A stretch of DNA of 39,618 bases from an uncultured Lachnospiraceae bacterium (lineage in GTDB: Bacteria; Bacillota; Clostridia; Lachnospirales; Lachnospiraceae), in assembly GCA_948441955.1 (NCBI GenBank), contig CAOJQZ010000014.1, positions 1 to 39,618 of the forward strand. The letters run 5' to 3'. A program made the translations under genes and the position numbers. The notes under the pieces were generated by a model. That model was not told the origin of the DNA. It worked only from the letters and a program-made list of their open reading frames with translations, and ran no database searches. This document shows, piece after piece, positions 16,458 through 24,253 of the stretch; positions within the stretch are counted from its first letter, which is position 1, and each line of letters begins with the position of its first letter.

Positions 16458-17525
16458 ATGGCGCAAAAAATGAGAGCAGTACGGCTGTTCGCACCAAAGG
16501 ATATTCGTTGTGTGGAAGTGGACGTCCCGCAGATTGAAAAGGATACGCAGGTACTGATAAAGGTAAAAAGCTGCGGAGTCTGCGGTTCAGATATTCCCCG
16601 GGTTATGGTAAAGGGAACCTATCATTTTCCGACAACAATCGGACATGAATTTTCAGGACAGATTGTTGAGTGCGGAACAAAGGTGCACGGCGGATTAAAG
16701 GCAGGAGACAGAGTAGCTGTAATGCCGTTGATTCCATGCGGGAAGTGCCAGTACTGCAAGGTTGGGCAGTCACATTTGTGCGATTCCTATGATTATTATG
16801 GGTCAAGAAGAGACGGAGCAATGGCTGAATATGTAGTAGTTGAATCCGAGAACTGTCTAAAGCTTCCGCAAAATGTCACCTATGAGATGGGGGCGCTCAC
16901 AGATCCGATTTCCGTAGGACTTCACGCAGTCCGCAAAGTGAGAATGGAAGCAGGAAAGTCAGCGGCAGTATTTGGTCTGGGCGCAATTGGATATATAACA
17001 GTACAGTGGCTTCGCGAGCTGGGATGTACAAAGGTGATTGCAGTAGATGTTGAGGATGAGAAATTAGAGCTTGCCAAGAATTTGGGAGCGTCGTACGGCG
17101 TCAATGGACGAAATGTTGACGCAGTAAAAGCAGTGAAGGAGCTGACCGGAGGAGAAGGCGTAGATATCGCCATAGAATTCGCAGGAAGCAAAATTACGCA
17201 TGTGCAGGCGGTAGCTTCCTGTAAGAAGAACGGAGAAGTTGTCTACGGCGGAATCACTTATGATGATGTCAGCTTTCCGAATAAAGCAATTGCATCGATT
17301 CTGCGCGGAGAGCTTACGATTCATGGAAGCTGGAATTCGTCAATTAATCCTCTGCCTATTAATGAATGGATGAGCGCCCTTGAATATATGAATCTCGGAA
17401 AGATCAATGTGGAACCGCTGATTACACACAGGGTCAGACTTGAGGAATGCAGGGAAGTGTTTGAAATGATGTATAACCGGACGGAAGTGTTTACAAAGGT
17501 TCTGTTCCAGCCAGAGCTTCACTGA
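16458..17525 (+). CDS. Zinc-dependent medium-chain alcohol/polyol dehydrogenase 2
   Basis: A 355-residue dehydrogenase resembling sorbitol/galactitol dehydrogenases. It has the catalytic-zinc motif SCGVCGSD and GHEF, the structural zinc site CGKCQYCKVGQSHLC, and the nucleotide motif GLGAIG. The frame opens at an ATG at 16434, but GAGGAGGGA at 16443-16451 lies inside that extension and is ideally placed for the ATG at 16458. It is the first gene of the microcompartment operon. No N-terminal encapsulation helix is seen. It may regenerate NAD+ by reducing the aldehyde or a ketone product, or act on the starting polyol (inference). Confidence 0.92.
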   Translation: MAQKMRAVRLFAPKDIRCVEVDVPQIEKDTQVLIKVKSCGVCGSDIPRVMVKGTYHFPTTIGHEFSGQIVECGTKVHGGLKAGDRVAVMPLIPCGKCQYCKVGQSHLCDSYDYYGSRRDGAMAEYVVVESENCLKLPQNVTYEMGALTDPISVGLHAVRKVRMEAGKSAAVFGLGAIGYITVQWLRELGCTKVIAVDVEDEKLELAKNLGASYGVNGRNVDAVKAVKELTGGEGVDIAIEFAGSKITHVQAVASCKKNGEVVYGGITYDDVSFPNKAIASILRGELTIHGSWNSSINPLPINEWMSALEYMNLGKINVEPLITHRVRLEECREVFEMMYNRTEVFTKVLFQPELH

Positions 17526-17546
17526 CCGGCGGATAAAGGGGATGGC

Positions 17547-18353
17547 ATGGTGGAGAGAAAAGAGATAGAGAAGCTTGTCAGGAAGCGTTTAAAAGAAAAG
17601 AAGGAATACATTGTTGCAGCGAACTGGAAGATGAATTTGTCTGAGAAGGAGGCTATATGCTTTCTCCAGCAGATAAGAGAGGAAGAGCTCCCGTCATATT
17701 TAAGTCCGATCATATTCCCACCCTACCCTTATCTTCCTATTTTTAAGAAAATGCTCAGGTACAGCAGAATTACCTATGGGGCACAGGATATAGCAAAGGA
17801 AGACGAAGGGGCGTATACCGGAGAAGTAAGCGCCGGAATGCTTTTAGATATGGGATGCTCTTATACACTTGCCGGACATTCGGAAAGAAGAAATTACTAT
17901 GGCGAGACCTCCGAGATTACGGCAAAGAAGGCGGCCAAAGCACTGGAGTATAAGATTACTCCCGTTGTATGCGTAGGAGAAACACTGGAGGAAAGACGAA
18001 GAGGCAACTATAAGGATGTTATAAAGGAACAGTTGGATGCTGTAGAAAAAGCGGCAGGCGCAGGAATTACAGAAGGTATCATTGCGTATGAACCGGTGTG
18101 GGCGATTGGAACAGGAGTGATTCCAAAAAAACAGGAAATTGCAGAGACACATAAATTTATTTATGAAGTGCTTGTTTCCTATGGGTATAACCTGAAAAGG
18201 AGTCCCAGAATTCTGTATGGCGGCAGTGTAAATGAAAAAAATGTAAGAGAGATTGCTTCTATAAATCATGTGGACGGCTTTCTGATAGGCGGAGCAAGTC
18301 TCAGAGCAGAGAGGTTTAAAAGCATATTAAAATTATTGAGTTTGGATGAGTAA
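17547..18353 (+). CDS. tpiA: Triose-phosphate isomerase with N-terminal encapsulation-peptide-like helix
   Basis: A 268-residue TIM-barrel isomerase interconverting glyceraldehyde-3-phosphate and dihydroxyacetone phosphate. The catalytic set is complete: Lys28 (AANWKMN), His111 (GHSERR), Glu182 (YEPVWAIGTG) and the phosphate loop GGSV. Unlike ordinary TPI, which begins directly with the first strand, it carries about 20 extra N-terminal residues, MVERKEIEKLVRKRLKEKKE. These form an amphipathic helix resembling BMC encapsulation peptides. Placed in a BMC operon with an aldolase, it probably works inside the shell on the triose phosphate released there. Related TPI-like enzymes act on tetrulose phosphates in erythritol pathways, so another substrate is possible. 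Confidence 0.92.
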   Translation: MVERKEIEKLVRKRLKEKKEYIVAANWKMNLSEKEAICFLQQIREEELPSYLSPIIFPPYPYLPIFKKMLRYSRITYGAQDIAKEDEGAYTGEVSAGMLLDMGCSYTLAGHSERRNYYGETSEITAKKAAKALEYKITPVVCVGETLEERRRGNYKDVIKEQLDAVEKAAGAGITEGIIAYEPVWAIGTGVIPKKQEIAETHKFIYEVLVSYGYNLKRSPRILYGGSVNEKNVREIASINHVDGFLIGGASLRAERFKSILKLLSLDE

Positions 18354-18355
18354 TT

Positions 18356-19054
18356 ATGGAAATCAGTAAAGAGGAAATAGCAGAGGTTATCCGCCGGGTG
18401 CTTACATACTATAAGCGGAAAAAGGTTTTAGAAAACACAAAAAGAACGTTATATCTGATTCCTTCCTGTCCGGTAGGGCTTGACGAGATATTAATGGAGT
18501 ATGATTTGTACGGCATATCGGATGATATGGATTTTGCCGTATCAGAGGAAATCATGACATCTGCAGTAAAGGAGAAACAGGTTTTCTTTAAAGAGAACAA
18601 GATACAAATGCAGCATATTTTCCGAAGGATTCCAGGATATAAAAGGCTTGAGATACATTGCCCCTCTTTTGATTTTTTAAGGGCAGTAAAGGATGCAAGA
18701 GAAGAAGATTTATTTGTAAGAATCACCCTTTATTTTTTGATGATGCATAAGCCGGTGCTTATCCGTCATCCGTATCGGCCGGAGAACCTGCCGTCAGGGA
18801 GGTTTTCCAAAGCGGCGGCAGAGCTTCAGAGAGATCTGTGGGATATGGGAATTACCTTTACTGATTTAAAAGTAAACCTGTGTGATGCAGTGTCAAAAGA
18901 TCCCGGGACAGAGGACGGCCTGATAACGGAACAGATAGTTGACAGCTTATATAAAAATGGAGCCCGGGAGTTTTTTGCCATGGAGGGAACGGTAATTACG
19001 CCCTTAGCTTTAGAGAGAGCGAAAGAGCTGGGAGTACGCATTATACAAGAGTAA
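18356..19054 (+). CDS. Unknown microcompartment-associated protein with encapsulation-peptide-like N-terminus
   Basis: A 232-residue protein I cannot assign. It begins MEISKEEIAEVIRRVLTYYK, an amphipathic helix like known encapsulation peptides. A middle domain has short beta/alpha segments (TLYLIPSCPVG, KPVLIRHPYRPENLPSGRFS). The C-terminus reads FAMEGTVITPLALERAKELG, recalling the TPxAxxxAxxxG tail found in several Eut/Pdu accessory proteins. It begins two bases after the TPI stop and is followed by the aldehyde dehydrogenase, so it is firmly within the operon. A core protein that helps cargo assembly or binds a cofactor would fit the context (inference). Confidence 0.8.
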   Translation: MEISKEEIAEVIRRVLTYYKRKKVLENTKRTLYLIPSCPVGLDEILMEYDLYGISDDMDFAVSEEIMTSAVKEKQVFFKENKIQMQHIFRRIPGYKRLEIHCPSFDFLRAVKDAREEDLFVRITLYFLMMHKPVLIRHPYRPENLPSGRFSKAAAELQRDLWDMGITFTDLKVNLCDAVSKDPGTEDGLITEQIVDSLYKNGAREFFAMEGTVITPLALERAKELGVRIIQE

Positions 19055-19072
19055 AAGAACGGAGGTTATAAA

Positions 19073-20503
19073 ATGGGAGTATCGGCCTCGCAGATATCGC
19101 AGTATCTGTCTGAGCTTCAGACAGAACTTCACGGAGCGGCGTCTGAAAAAAAGAGTAAGCTGCCTGAAATGTATCAGGCAGGAATAAACGGTATATTTGA
19201 GGATATTCATACTGCTGTTGAAGCAGCAAAAGCGGCCCACAGGAAGCTGATGGAATATACGCTGGAGGATCGGGAAAGGTTTATCGGTGCAATGCGGGAA
19301 GCGGCAAGGGCCAATGCAGAAAGACTTGCAAAGCTTGCCTATGAAGAAACGGGCTATGGGCACATGGAGGATAAAAGGATTAAAAATCTTTTGGCGGCAG
19401 ATAAAACTCCAGGGACAGAGGATTTGAAAACATTTGCAAAAAGCGGAGACGATGGCCTTATGCTGACGGAAATGGCCCCTTATGGAGTTATAGGTGCAAT
19501 AACGCCCTCCACAAACCCGACGGCCACGGTAATCAATAATGGAATCAGCATGATATCGGGCGGCAATGCAGTAATATTTAACCCCCACCCTGGAGCAAAA
19601 GAATCCTCTCTTGCAGCCATTAAACTGTTAAATCAGGCAATTGTGGAAGCAGGGGGGCCGGATAATCTCCTGTGCGCGCCCAAGGAACCGACAATGGACA
19701 CAAGCAGGGCGATTATGTCTGACCCTGCAGTACGTCTTCTGGCAGTAACAGGAGGAGAAGCAGTCGTAAAGACAGCCATGAAAAGCGGGAAGAAATGTAT
19801 AGCGGCAGGACCGGGGAATCCTCCGGTTGTAGTAGACAATACGGCCAATATCAAAAAGGCGGCCGCAGATATTGTAAAGGGCGCCTATTATGAAAACTGT
19901 ATTTTATGTATAGCAGAAAAGGAAATACTGGTAGAGGATGCGGCAGCAGACGAATTAATCCGTGAGATGGTGAAGGAGGGCGCCTATCTTGCAGATGAAC
20001 GGGAGCTGGAGGCAATTTTAAAAATAGTTATGACTGCCACAAAGGAAGGAAAACCGGCGCCCAATAAAAGCTTTGTAGGGAAAGACGCGGATTACATATT
20101 GAAAGAAGCCGGTATTGTCACGGGCCGGAAGGTAAAGATTATTATTGCCGAGGTTCCCTTCGAACACCCTCTTGTTATGACGGAGATGCTTATGCCGGTG
20201 ATTCCAGTAACAAGAACAGCTACAGTTGATGAGGCGATTGAAAAAGCGGTAATTGCGGAAAACGGATGTCATCATACGGCTATGATGCATTCGGAGAATG
20301 TAAAGAATCTCACGAAAATGGCGCGTGCGGTGGATACGACAATTTTTGTAAAAAATGCGCCGTCCTATGCAGGGCTTGGAATAGGCGGAGAAGGATATAC
20401 GACGCTTACAATTGCAACGCCTACCGGAGAGGGCTTGACGTCAGCAAAGAGTTTTACACGCTCACGCCGATGTACTCTGCACGGGGCTTTTCGAATTGTA
20501 TAA
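19073..20503 (+). CDS. CoA-acylating aldehyde dehydrogenase (PduP/EutE-like)
   Basis: A 476-residue enzyme that oxidises an aldehyde to its acyl-CoA with NAD+. The catalytic Cys is Cys279 in ILCIAEKE, aligned to the PCIAEK motif of PduP/EutE. Other family marks are GAITPSTNPT, the nucleotide region AAGPGNPPVVVD and the C-terminal SFTRSRRCTL. The N-terminal 60 residues contain helices, including ASQISQYLSELQTELHG, that may serve for encapsulation. Within this BMC it should convert acetaldehyde from the aldolase to acetyl-CoA, with the phosphotransacetylase recycling CoA. A ribosome binding site (ACGGAGG) is well placed. Confidence 0.95.
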   Translation: MGVSASQISQYLSELQTELHGAASEKKSKLPEMYQAGINGIFEDIHTAVEAAKAAHRKLMEYTLEDRERFIGAMREAARANAERLAKLAYEETGYGHMEDKRIKNLLAADKTPGTEDLKTFAKSGDDGLMLTEMAPYGVIGAITPSTNPTATVINNGISMISGGNAVIFNPHPGAKESSLAAIKLLNQAIVEAGGPDNLLCAPKEPTMDTSRAIMSDPAVRLLAVTGGEAVVKTAMKSGKKCIAAGPGNPPVVVDNTANIKKAAADIVKGAYYENCILCIAEKEILVEDAAADELIREMVKEGAYLADERELEAILKIVMTATKEGKPAPNKSFVGKDADYILKEAGIVTGRKVKIIIAEVPFEHPLVMTEMLMPVIPVTRTATVDEAIEKAVIAENGCHHTAMMHSENVKNLTKMARAVDTTIFVKNAPSYAGLGIGGEGYTTLTIATPTGEGLTSAKSFTRSRRCTLHGAFRIV

Positions 20504-20515
20504 TGAGGTGGCGCT

Positions 20516-21841
20516 ATGAAAGAGCAGATATTGAAGAAGATAGAAAGCGCCGGCGTAGTAGGCGCCGGAGGAGCGGGATTTCCTACTCATGTAAAGCTAA
20601 AGTGCGCACCGGATACGGTAATAGCGAATTGTGTGGAGTGCGAACCAATCATTAAGTCTGATAAGTACCTTGTGGAGAAGCATGCGGCAGAGATTATAGA
20701 AGGTATGGAGGCGGTTCTAGAGTGTACCGGCGCAGGACGGGGCGTATTGGCAGTAAAACGTAAAAACCATGAGGCTGTCCGGGAGCTTGAGCAGGCAGTT
20801 TCAGGGAAAAAAAATCTCTCGGTACATCTTTTGGATAATTACTACCCTGCAGGAGATGAGCAGCAGATTGTCTATGAGGTAACAGGGCGTGTTGTTCCGG
20901 TTGGGGAAATTCCTATAAAAGCAGGCTGCGTAGTCTTGAATGCACAGACCCTTTATCATGTATCCCGGGCAGTTTTAGGAATACCGGTAACAAGCCGGAT
21001 GGTAACGATTGCCGGAGAGGTAAAAGCGCCCATGACAGTAGAAGTACCGGTGGGAACGCCGGTTTCCTATCTCCTCGAACTTGCCGGCGGAGTCAAAGTC
21101 CCGGAATATGCCGTGATTCTCGGGGGACCGTTGATGGGACGCGGGGCGGAGGATCCTGATAAGGAATTTGTCACAAAGACAACAAACGGAGTCATCATCC
21201 TGCCGGCGGATCATCCGCTGGTAGAAAAGAAAACCGACGATTTAAGCCATCAGCTTAAGATTGCAAAATCAGCGTGCTGCCAGTGTAATTATTGTACGCT
21301 GATCTGTCCGAGAAGCAATCTGGGGCTAGGCGTACAGCCTCACAAGATTATGCAGGCATTAACATGGAATAACGCGTCGGTGCTGGCTGACGGTCAGGCG
21401 GCTCTTGGGTGCTGCAGCTGTGGATTGTGTACCTACGTGGGCTGTAATATGAATCTTTCTCCGGACAGATTTATTTCGGAAGTAAAAAAAGAACTTCTGG
21501 CAAGAAAAGTAAAGAGTACTCAGACTCCGGGCAGGGTTAATCCTTTCCGGAATGAGATAAAGGCTCCGTCAAAGAGAGTTATTCAGAGAATGGGGCTGAC
21601 AACCTATGACACAGACATACGTTATATTGATTCTATCCAATCGCCGAGAAAAGTGCGTATTCTGCTAAAGCAGCACATTGGCGCGGCGTGTACGGCAGCG
21701 GTAAAAGAGGGAGATATAGTTGAAGCCGGACAATGTGTCGGAAAGGTGCCGGAAAAAGCATTAGGGGCGTCGGTACATGCATCTGTACGCGGCAGAGTTG
21801 TTTTGGTGAATGCAGAATATGTTGATATTATGAAGGCATAA
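20516..21841 (+). CDS. PduS/RnfC-like flavin and iron-sulfur electron-transfer protein
   Basis: A 441-residue protein of the RnfC/PduS family. The N-terminal GVVGAGGAGFPTHVK segment and following ECEP motif form the NADH/FMN-type domain. Two [4Fe-4S] sites follow: CCQCNYCTLICPRS and CCSCGLCTYVGCN. A C-terminal barrel (EAGQCVGKVPEKALGASVHA) ends the protein. In Pdu systems PduS reduces cobalamin; here no B12-dependent enzyme or adenosyltransferase is encoded nearby. A role in passing electrons from NADH across the shell, perhaps through the PduT-like pore protein encoded next, is more likely (inference). It starts 12 bases after the dehydrogenase. Confidence 0.92.
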   Translation: MKEQILKKIESAGVVGAGGAGFPTHVKLKCAPDTVIANCVECEPIIKSDKYLVEKHAAEIIEGMEAVLECTGAGRGVLAVKRKNHEAVRELEQAVSGKKNLSVHLLDNYYPAGDEQQIVYEVTGRVVPVGEIPIKAGCVVLNAQTLYHVSRAVLGIPVTSRMVTIAGEVKAPMTVEVPVGTPVSYLLELAGGVKVPEYAVILGGPLMGRGAEDPDKEFVTKTTNGVIILPADHPLVEKKTDDLSHQLKIAKSACCQCNYCTLICPRSNLGLGVQPHKIMQALTWNNASVLADGQAALGCCSCGLCTYVGCNMNLSPDRFISEVKKELLARKVKSTQTPGRVNPFRNEIKAPSKRVIQRMGLTTYDTDIRYIDSIQSPRKVRILLKQHIGAACTAAVKEGDIVEAGQCVGKVPEKALGASVHASVRGRVVLVNAEYVDIMKA

Positions 21842-21852
21842 GAGGTGGGATT

Positions 21853-22401
21853 ATGGGATTAGCAATTGGGACAGTAGAATTAAATAGTGTGGCGTCTGGT
21901 ATAGCTGCCGGAGACGCAATGCTGAAAGCGGCAGAGGTCAGACTTATCATGGCACAGCCCGTATGCCCGGGAAAATATGTGCTTATAGCTGCAGGCGATA
22001 CTTCCAGTGTGGAGACTGCGGTTCGTGCGGGAGAAAAAGCAGGGAGAGATAAGGTTGTTGATACAACCCTGATTTCCAGTATTGCGCAGGAAGTAATTCC
22101 GGCTATTATGAGAACAACTGCACCGGAACAAAAGGAAGCGGTAGGAGTGATAGAGACTTTTTCACTGGCCAGCGCGATTTTGGCAGCGGACTACGCGGTA
22201 AAAAGCGCTGCAGTGGAATTAATTGAAATCCGTCTGGGGCGCGGACTGGGAGGAAAATCTTTTGTTATTTTGACCGGAAGCGTCAGCGATGTGACGACAG
22301 CAGCAGAAACGGCCAGAAGGCAGCTTGGCGGGGACGGTATGATCTTAAATGTGGAGGTTATTCCTTCTCTGCACGAGGAGATGTATCAGGCTCTTCTATA
22401 G
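21853..22401 (+). CDS. BMC-T shell protein (PduT-like, tandem BMC domains)
   Basis: A 182-residue protein made of two BMC domains (about residues 1-90 and 95-182), which forms trimeric pseudohexamers in the shell. It keeps Cys38 in the context PVCPGKYVLIAAGD, matching the position of the PduT cysteine whose three copies hold a [4Fe-4S] cluster in the central pore. It also has VGVIETFSLASAILAADYAV in the second domain. It follows the PduS-like gene by 11 bases, the classic partnership for electron transfer through the shell. GAGGTGGG precedes the ATG. Confidence 0.95.
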   Translation: MGLAIGTVELNSVASGIAAGDAMLKAAEVRLIMAQPVCPGKYVLIAAGDTSSVETAVRAGEKAGRDKVVDTTLISSIAQEVIPAIMRTTAPEQKEAVGVIETFSLASAILAADYAVKSAAVELIEIRLGRGLGGKSFVILTGSVSDVTTAAETARRQLGGDGMILNVEVIPSLHEEMYQALL

Positions 22402-22459
22402 TGCGGGCGGCAGTATAGGTAACAATATAAATTTAAAATAAAAATAAGAGGTGGCTATT

Positions 22460-22732
22460 ATGGAAAAAGAAGCATTAGGAATGGTAGAAACAAGAGGTCT
22501 TGTGGGTGCAGTTGAGGCGGCAGATGCTATGGTTAAGGCTGCGAACGTTCATCTGATCGGAAAAGAGCAGATTGGCTCTGGTTTGGTGACTGTGATGGTA
22601 CGCGGGGATGTAGGGGCAGTAAAGGCATCCGTAGAGGCCGGTTCATCGGCGGCAAAGCGTGTAGGAGAGCTTGTATCTGTTCACGTTATCCCTAGACCAC
22701 ATACAGATGTAGAAGCAATTCTGCCAAGATAA
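22460..22732 (+). CDS. BMC-H shell protein 1 (PduA/EutM-like)
   Basis: A 90-residue single BMC domain forming the hexameric shell tiles. It has EALGMVETRGLVGAVEAADA, the pore loop QIGSGLVTV and the RGDVGAVKASVEAG segment typical of PduA/PduJ/EutM. The frame reaches a GTG at 22451, but AAGAGGTGG at 22445-22453 is the ribosome binding site for the ATG at 22460. It is nearly the same as the next gene, so the two are a tandem duplicate. The GSG pore should pass small polar metabolites. Confidence 0.96.
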   Translation: MEKEALGMVETRGLVGAVEAADAMVKAANVHLIGKEQIGSGLVTVMVRGDVGAVKASVEAGSSAAKRVGELVSVHVIPRPHTDVEAILPR

Positions 22733-22757
22733 TTTAAGACAGACGGAGGTATTACAA

Positions 22758-23051
22758 ATGGGAAATCAGGCATTAGGAATGGTGGAAACAAAAGGTCTTG
22801 TTGGTTCAATTGAAGCAGCAGACGCGATGGTTAAGGCGGCAAATGTTAAATTAATTGGAAAAGAAAAAATCGGTTCAGGTCTGGTAACCGTAATGGTGAG
22901 GGGAGACGTAGGAGCGGTAAAGGCATCTGTAGAGGCAGGTGCGGCCGCGGCAAAGCGTGTAGGAGAGCTTGTATCTGTTCACGTAATCGCAAGCCCCCAT
23001 GCAGATGTAGAGAAGATTCTTCCGCAGCCTGGTACGGCAGTTAAAAAGTAG
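22758..23051 (+). CDS. BMC-H shell protein 2 (PduA/EutM-like)
   Basis: A 97-residue BMC-H tile, closely similar to the preceding one over its whole length but with Lys-rich substitutions (AANVKLIGKEKIGSG) and an extra tail ending GTAVKK. The same GSG pore is kept. ACGGAGG sits upstream of the ATG. Two paralogous hexamers, one slightly longer and more basic at its C-terminus, are common in metabolosomes and may tune shell curvature or permeability. Confidence 0.96.
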   Translation: MGNQALGMVETKGLVGSIEAADAMVKAANVKLIGKEKIGSGLVTVMVRGDVGAVKASVEAGAAAAKRVGELVSVHVIASPHADVEKILPQPGTAVKK

Positions 23052-23066
23052 GAGGACTGGCAGAGT

Positions 23067-23918
23067 ATGGATATCGAAAAATTAATAGCTGAAATTACGG
23101 ATGAAATATACAGCAGAATGTCTTCAGAGACAGGAGTAACGGCGGAAAAAAGCAGCCCTCCGGCTGTAAATCTGGCAAAATACATTGATCATACGCTTCT
23201 TAAGGCAGACGCGTCGGAAGCACAGATTGTGAAACTATGCAGGGAGGCAAAAGAGAACAAATTTGCTTCTGTCTGTGTAAATCCAGGCTATGTCCCCCTG
23301 GCGTCAGGAGAGCTTGCCGGCTCCGGAGTAAAGACCTGCTGTGTGATCGGCTTTCCTCTGGGGGCAACAAGCACGGAAGCAAAGGTGCAGGAGACAATTG
23401 ATAGTATAAGGAACGGCGCAGGCGAGGTAGACATGGTAATCAACATTGGCCAGGTAAAATCCGGCAGATGGACTTATGTAAAAAAAGACATTGAAGAGGT
23501 GGTTGCTGCGGCAAGGGGGAAGGCTCTGGTCAAAGTAATTATTGAAACCTGCCTCCTGACGGATGAAGAGAAAGTTAAGGTATGCGCAATCGCTAAAATG
23601 GCAGGGGCAGATTTTGTGAAGACTTCTACCGGGTTTTCCACAGGAGGAGCAACTGTTGAGGATATTCGTCTGATGCGTCAGACGGTGGGCCCGGATATGG
23701 GGGTAAAGGCATCCGGAGGCGTAAGAGATTATAAAACTGCAATGGCAATGGTTGAAGCAGGCGCCACACGTATAGGAACAAGCAACGGTATCAGCATAGT
23801 ACAGGGAGAAAGCAAAGAAAATTCTGAAGCATGCGGGCACGCCTGCGTAGGATGCGGAAACTGCAGGAAGAAATGTCCGTCCGGAAAAGTAGATATTGTT
23901 GTATCAAACAATTATTAA
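23067..23918 (+). CDS. deoC: Deoxyribose-phosphate aldolase with encapsulation peptide and C-terminal [4Fe-4S] motif
   Basis: A 283-residue class I aldolase of the DeoC family, cleaving 2-deoxyribose-5-phosphate to acetaldehyde and glyceraldehyde-3-phosphate. Catalytic residues are Asp122 (DMVIN), Schiff-base Lys185 (VKTSTGFSTGG) and Lys214 (VKASGGVR). Residues 1-18, MDIEKLIAEITDEIYSRM, form an encapsulation-peptide helix joined by a flexible linker to the barrel, which begins around residue 36. After the barrel a tail carries Cys256, Cys260, Cys263, Cys266 and Cys270; the last four form CxxCxxCxxxCP, the standard single [4Fe-4S] motif. I know of no such tail in ordinary DeoC. It is flanked by shell genes, marking it as core cargo. 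Confidence 0.95.
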   Translation: MDIEKLIAEITDEIYSRMSSETGVTAEKSSPPAVNLAKYIDHTLLKADASEAQIVKLCREAKENKFASVCVNPGYVPLASGELAGSGVKTCCVIGFPLGATSTEAKVQETIDSIRNGAGEVDMVINIGQVKSGRWTYVKKDIEEVVAAARGKALVKVIIETCLLTDEEKVKVCAIAKMAGADFVKTSTGFSTGGATVEDIRLMRQTVGPDMGVKASGGVRDYKTAMAMVEAGATRIGTSNGISIVQGESKENSEACGHACVGCGNCRKKCPSGKVDIVVSNNY

Positions 23919-23936
23919 AGAAGGAAGGTGCTTTTC

Positions 23937-24227
23937 TTGTATGCGGCGAAGATCATCGGCAGCGCGGTGTGTACATGTAAAGAGCAGAAGCTGGTTGGAC
24001 TTAAGCTTTTGGTGGTACAGCCTGTAAGCCTGTTGACATTGGAAAATGAGGGAAAGCCGATTGTAGCAGTGGACGCGGTAGGAGCCGGTGAAACGGAAAT
24101 TGTTCTTGTGGTGGGCGGAAGCTCGGCCAGACAGACAGGGGTGACTTCAGATATGCCGGTAGACGCCACAATTATGGCAGTTGTTGATCATATAGATATA
24201 AATGGAAAAAAAGTATTTGAAAAGTAA
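23937..24227 (+). CDS. BMC-P vertex protein 1 (EutN/CcmL-like)
   Basis: A protein of about 96 residues forming pentamers that cap shell vertices. It has the N-terminal AAKIIGSAVCTCKEQKLVGL segment, the VDAVGAGETEIVLVVGGSSA core and a final DHIDINGKK strand. The frame can start at a GTG at 23928, but that codon overlaps AAGGAAGG (23921-23928), which is the ribosome binding site for the TTG at 23937. TTG gives the family N-terminus MYAAKIIG. First of three adjacent BMC-P genes. Confidence 0.92.
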   Translation: MYAAKIIGSAVCTCKEQKLVGLKLLVVQPVSLLTLENEGKPIVAVDAVGAGETEIVLVVGGSSARQTGVTSDMPVDATIMAVVDHIDINGKKVFEK

Positions 24228-24253
24228 TATTGATTCATGAAGAAGGTGCGGGT

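Noticed and set aside
19010..19588. A long minus-strand ORF opposite the aldehyde dehydrogenase gene.
   Set aside because: It is the antisense shadow of a clearly conserved gene, has no ribosome binding site, and encodes a cysteine/arginine-rich sequence without family features.
6454..23918. An AI-2 (Lsr) uptake and processing system: SorC regulator (LsrR), RbsABC-like importer (LsrACBD), FGGY kinase (LsrK) and DeoC-family aldolase (LsrF).
   Set aside because: There is no LsrG or LsrE/LsrF-type protein, only one permease gene is present, the aldolase has true DERA residues, and the operon adds a sugar isomerase and a BMC. The similarity is at family level only.
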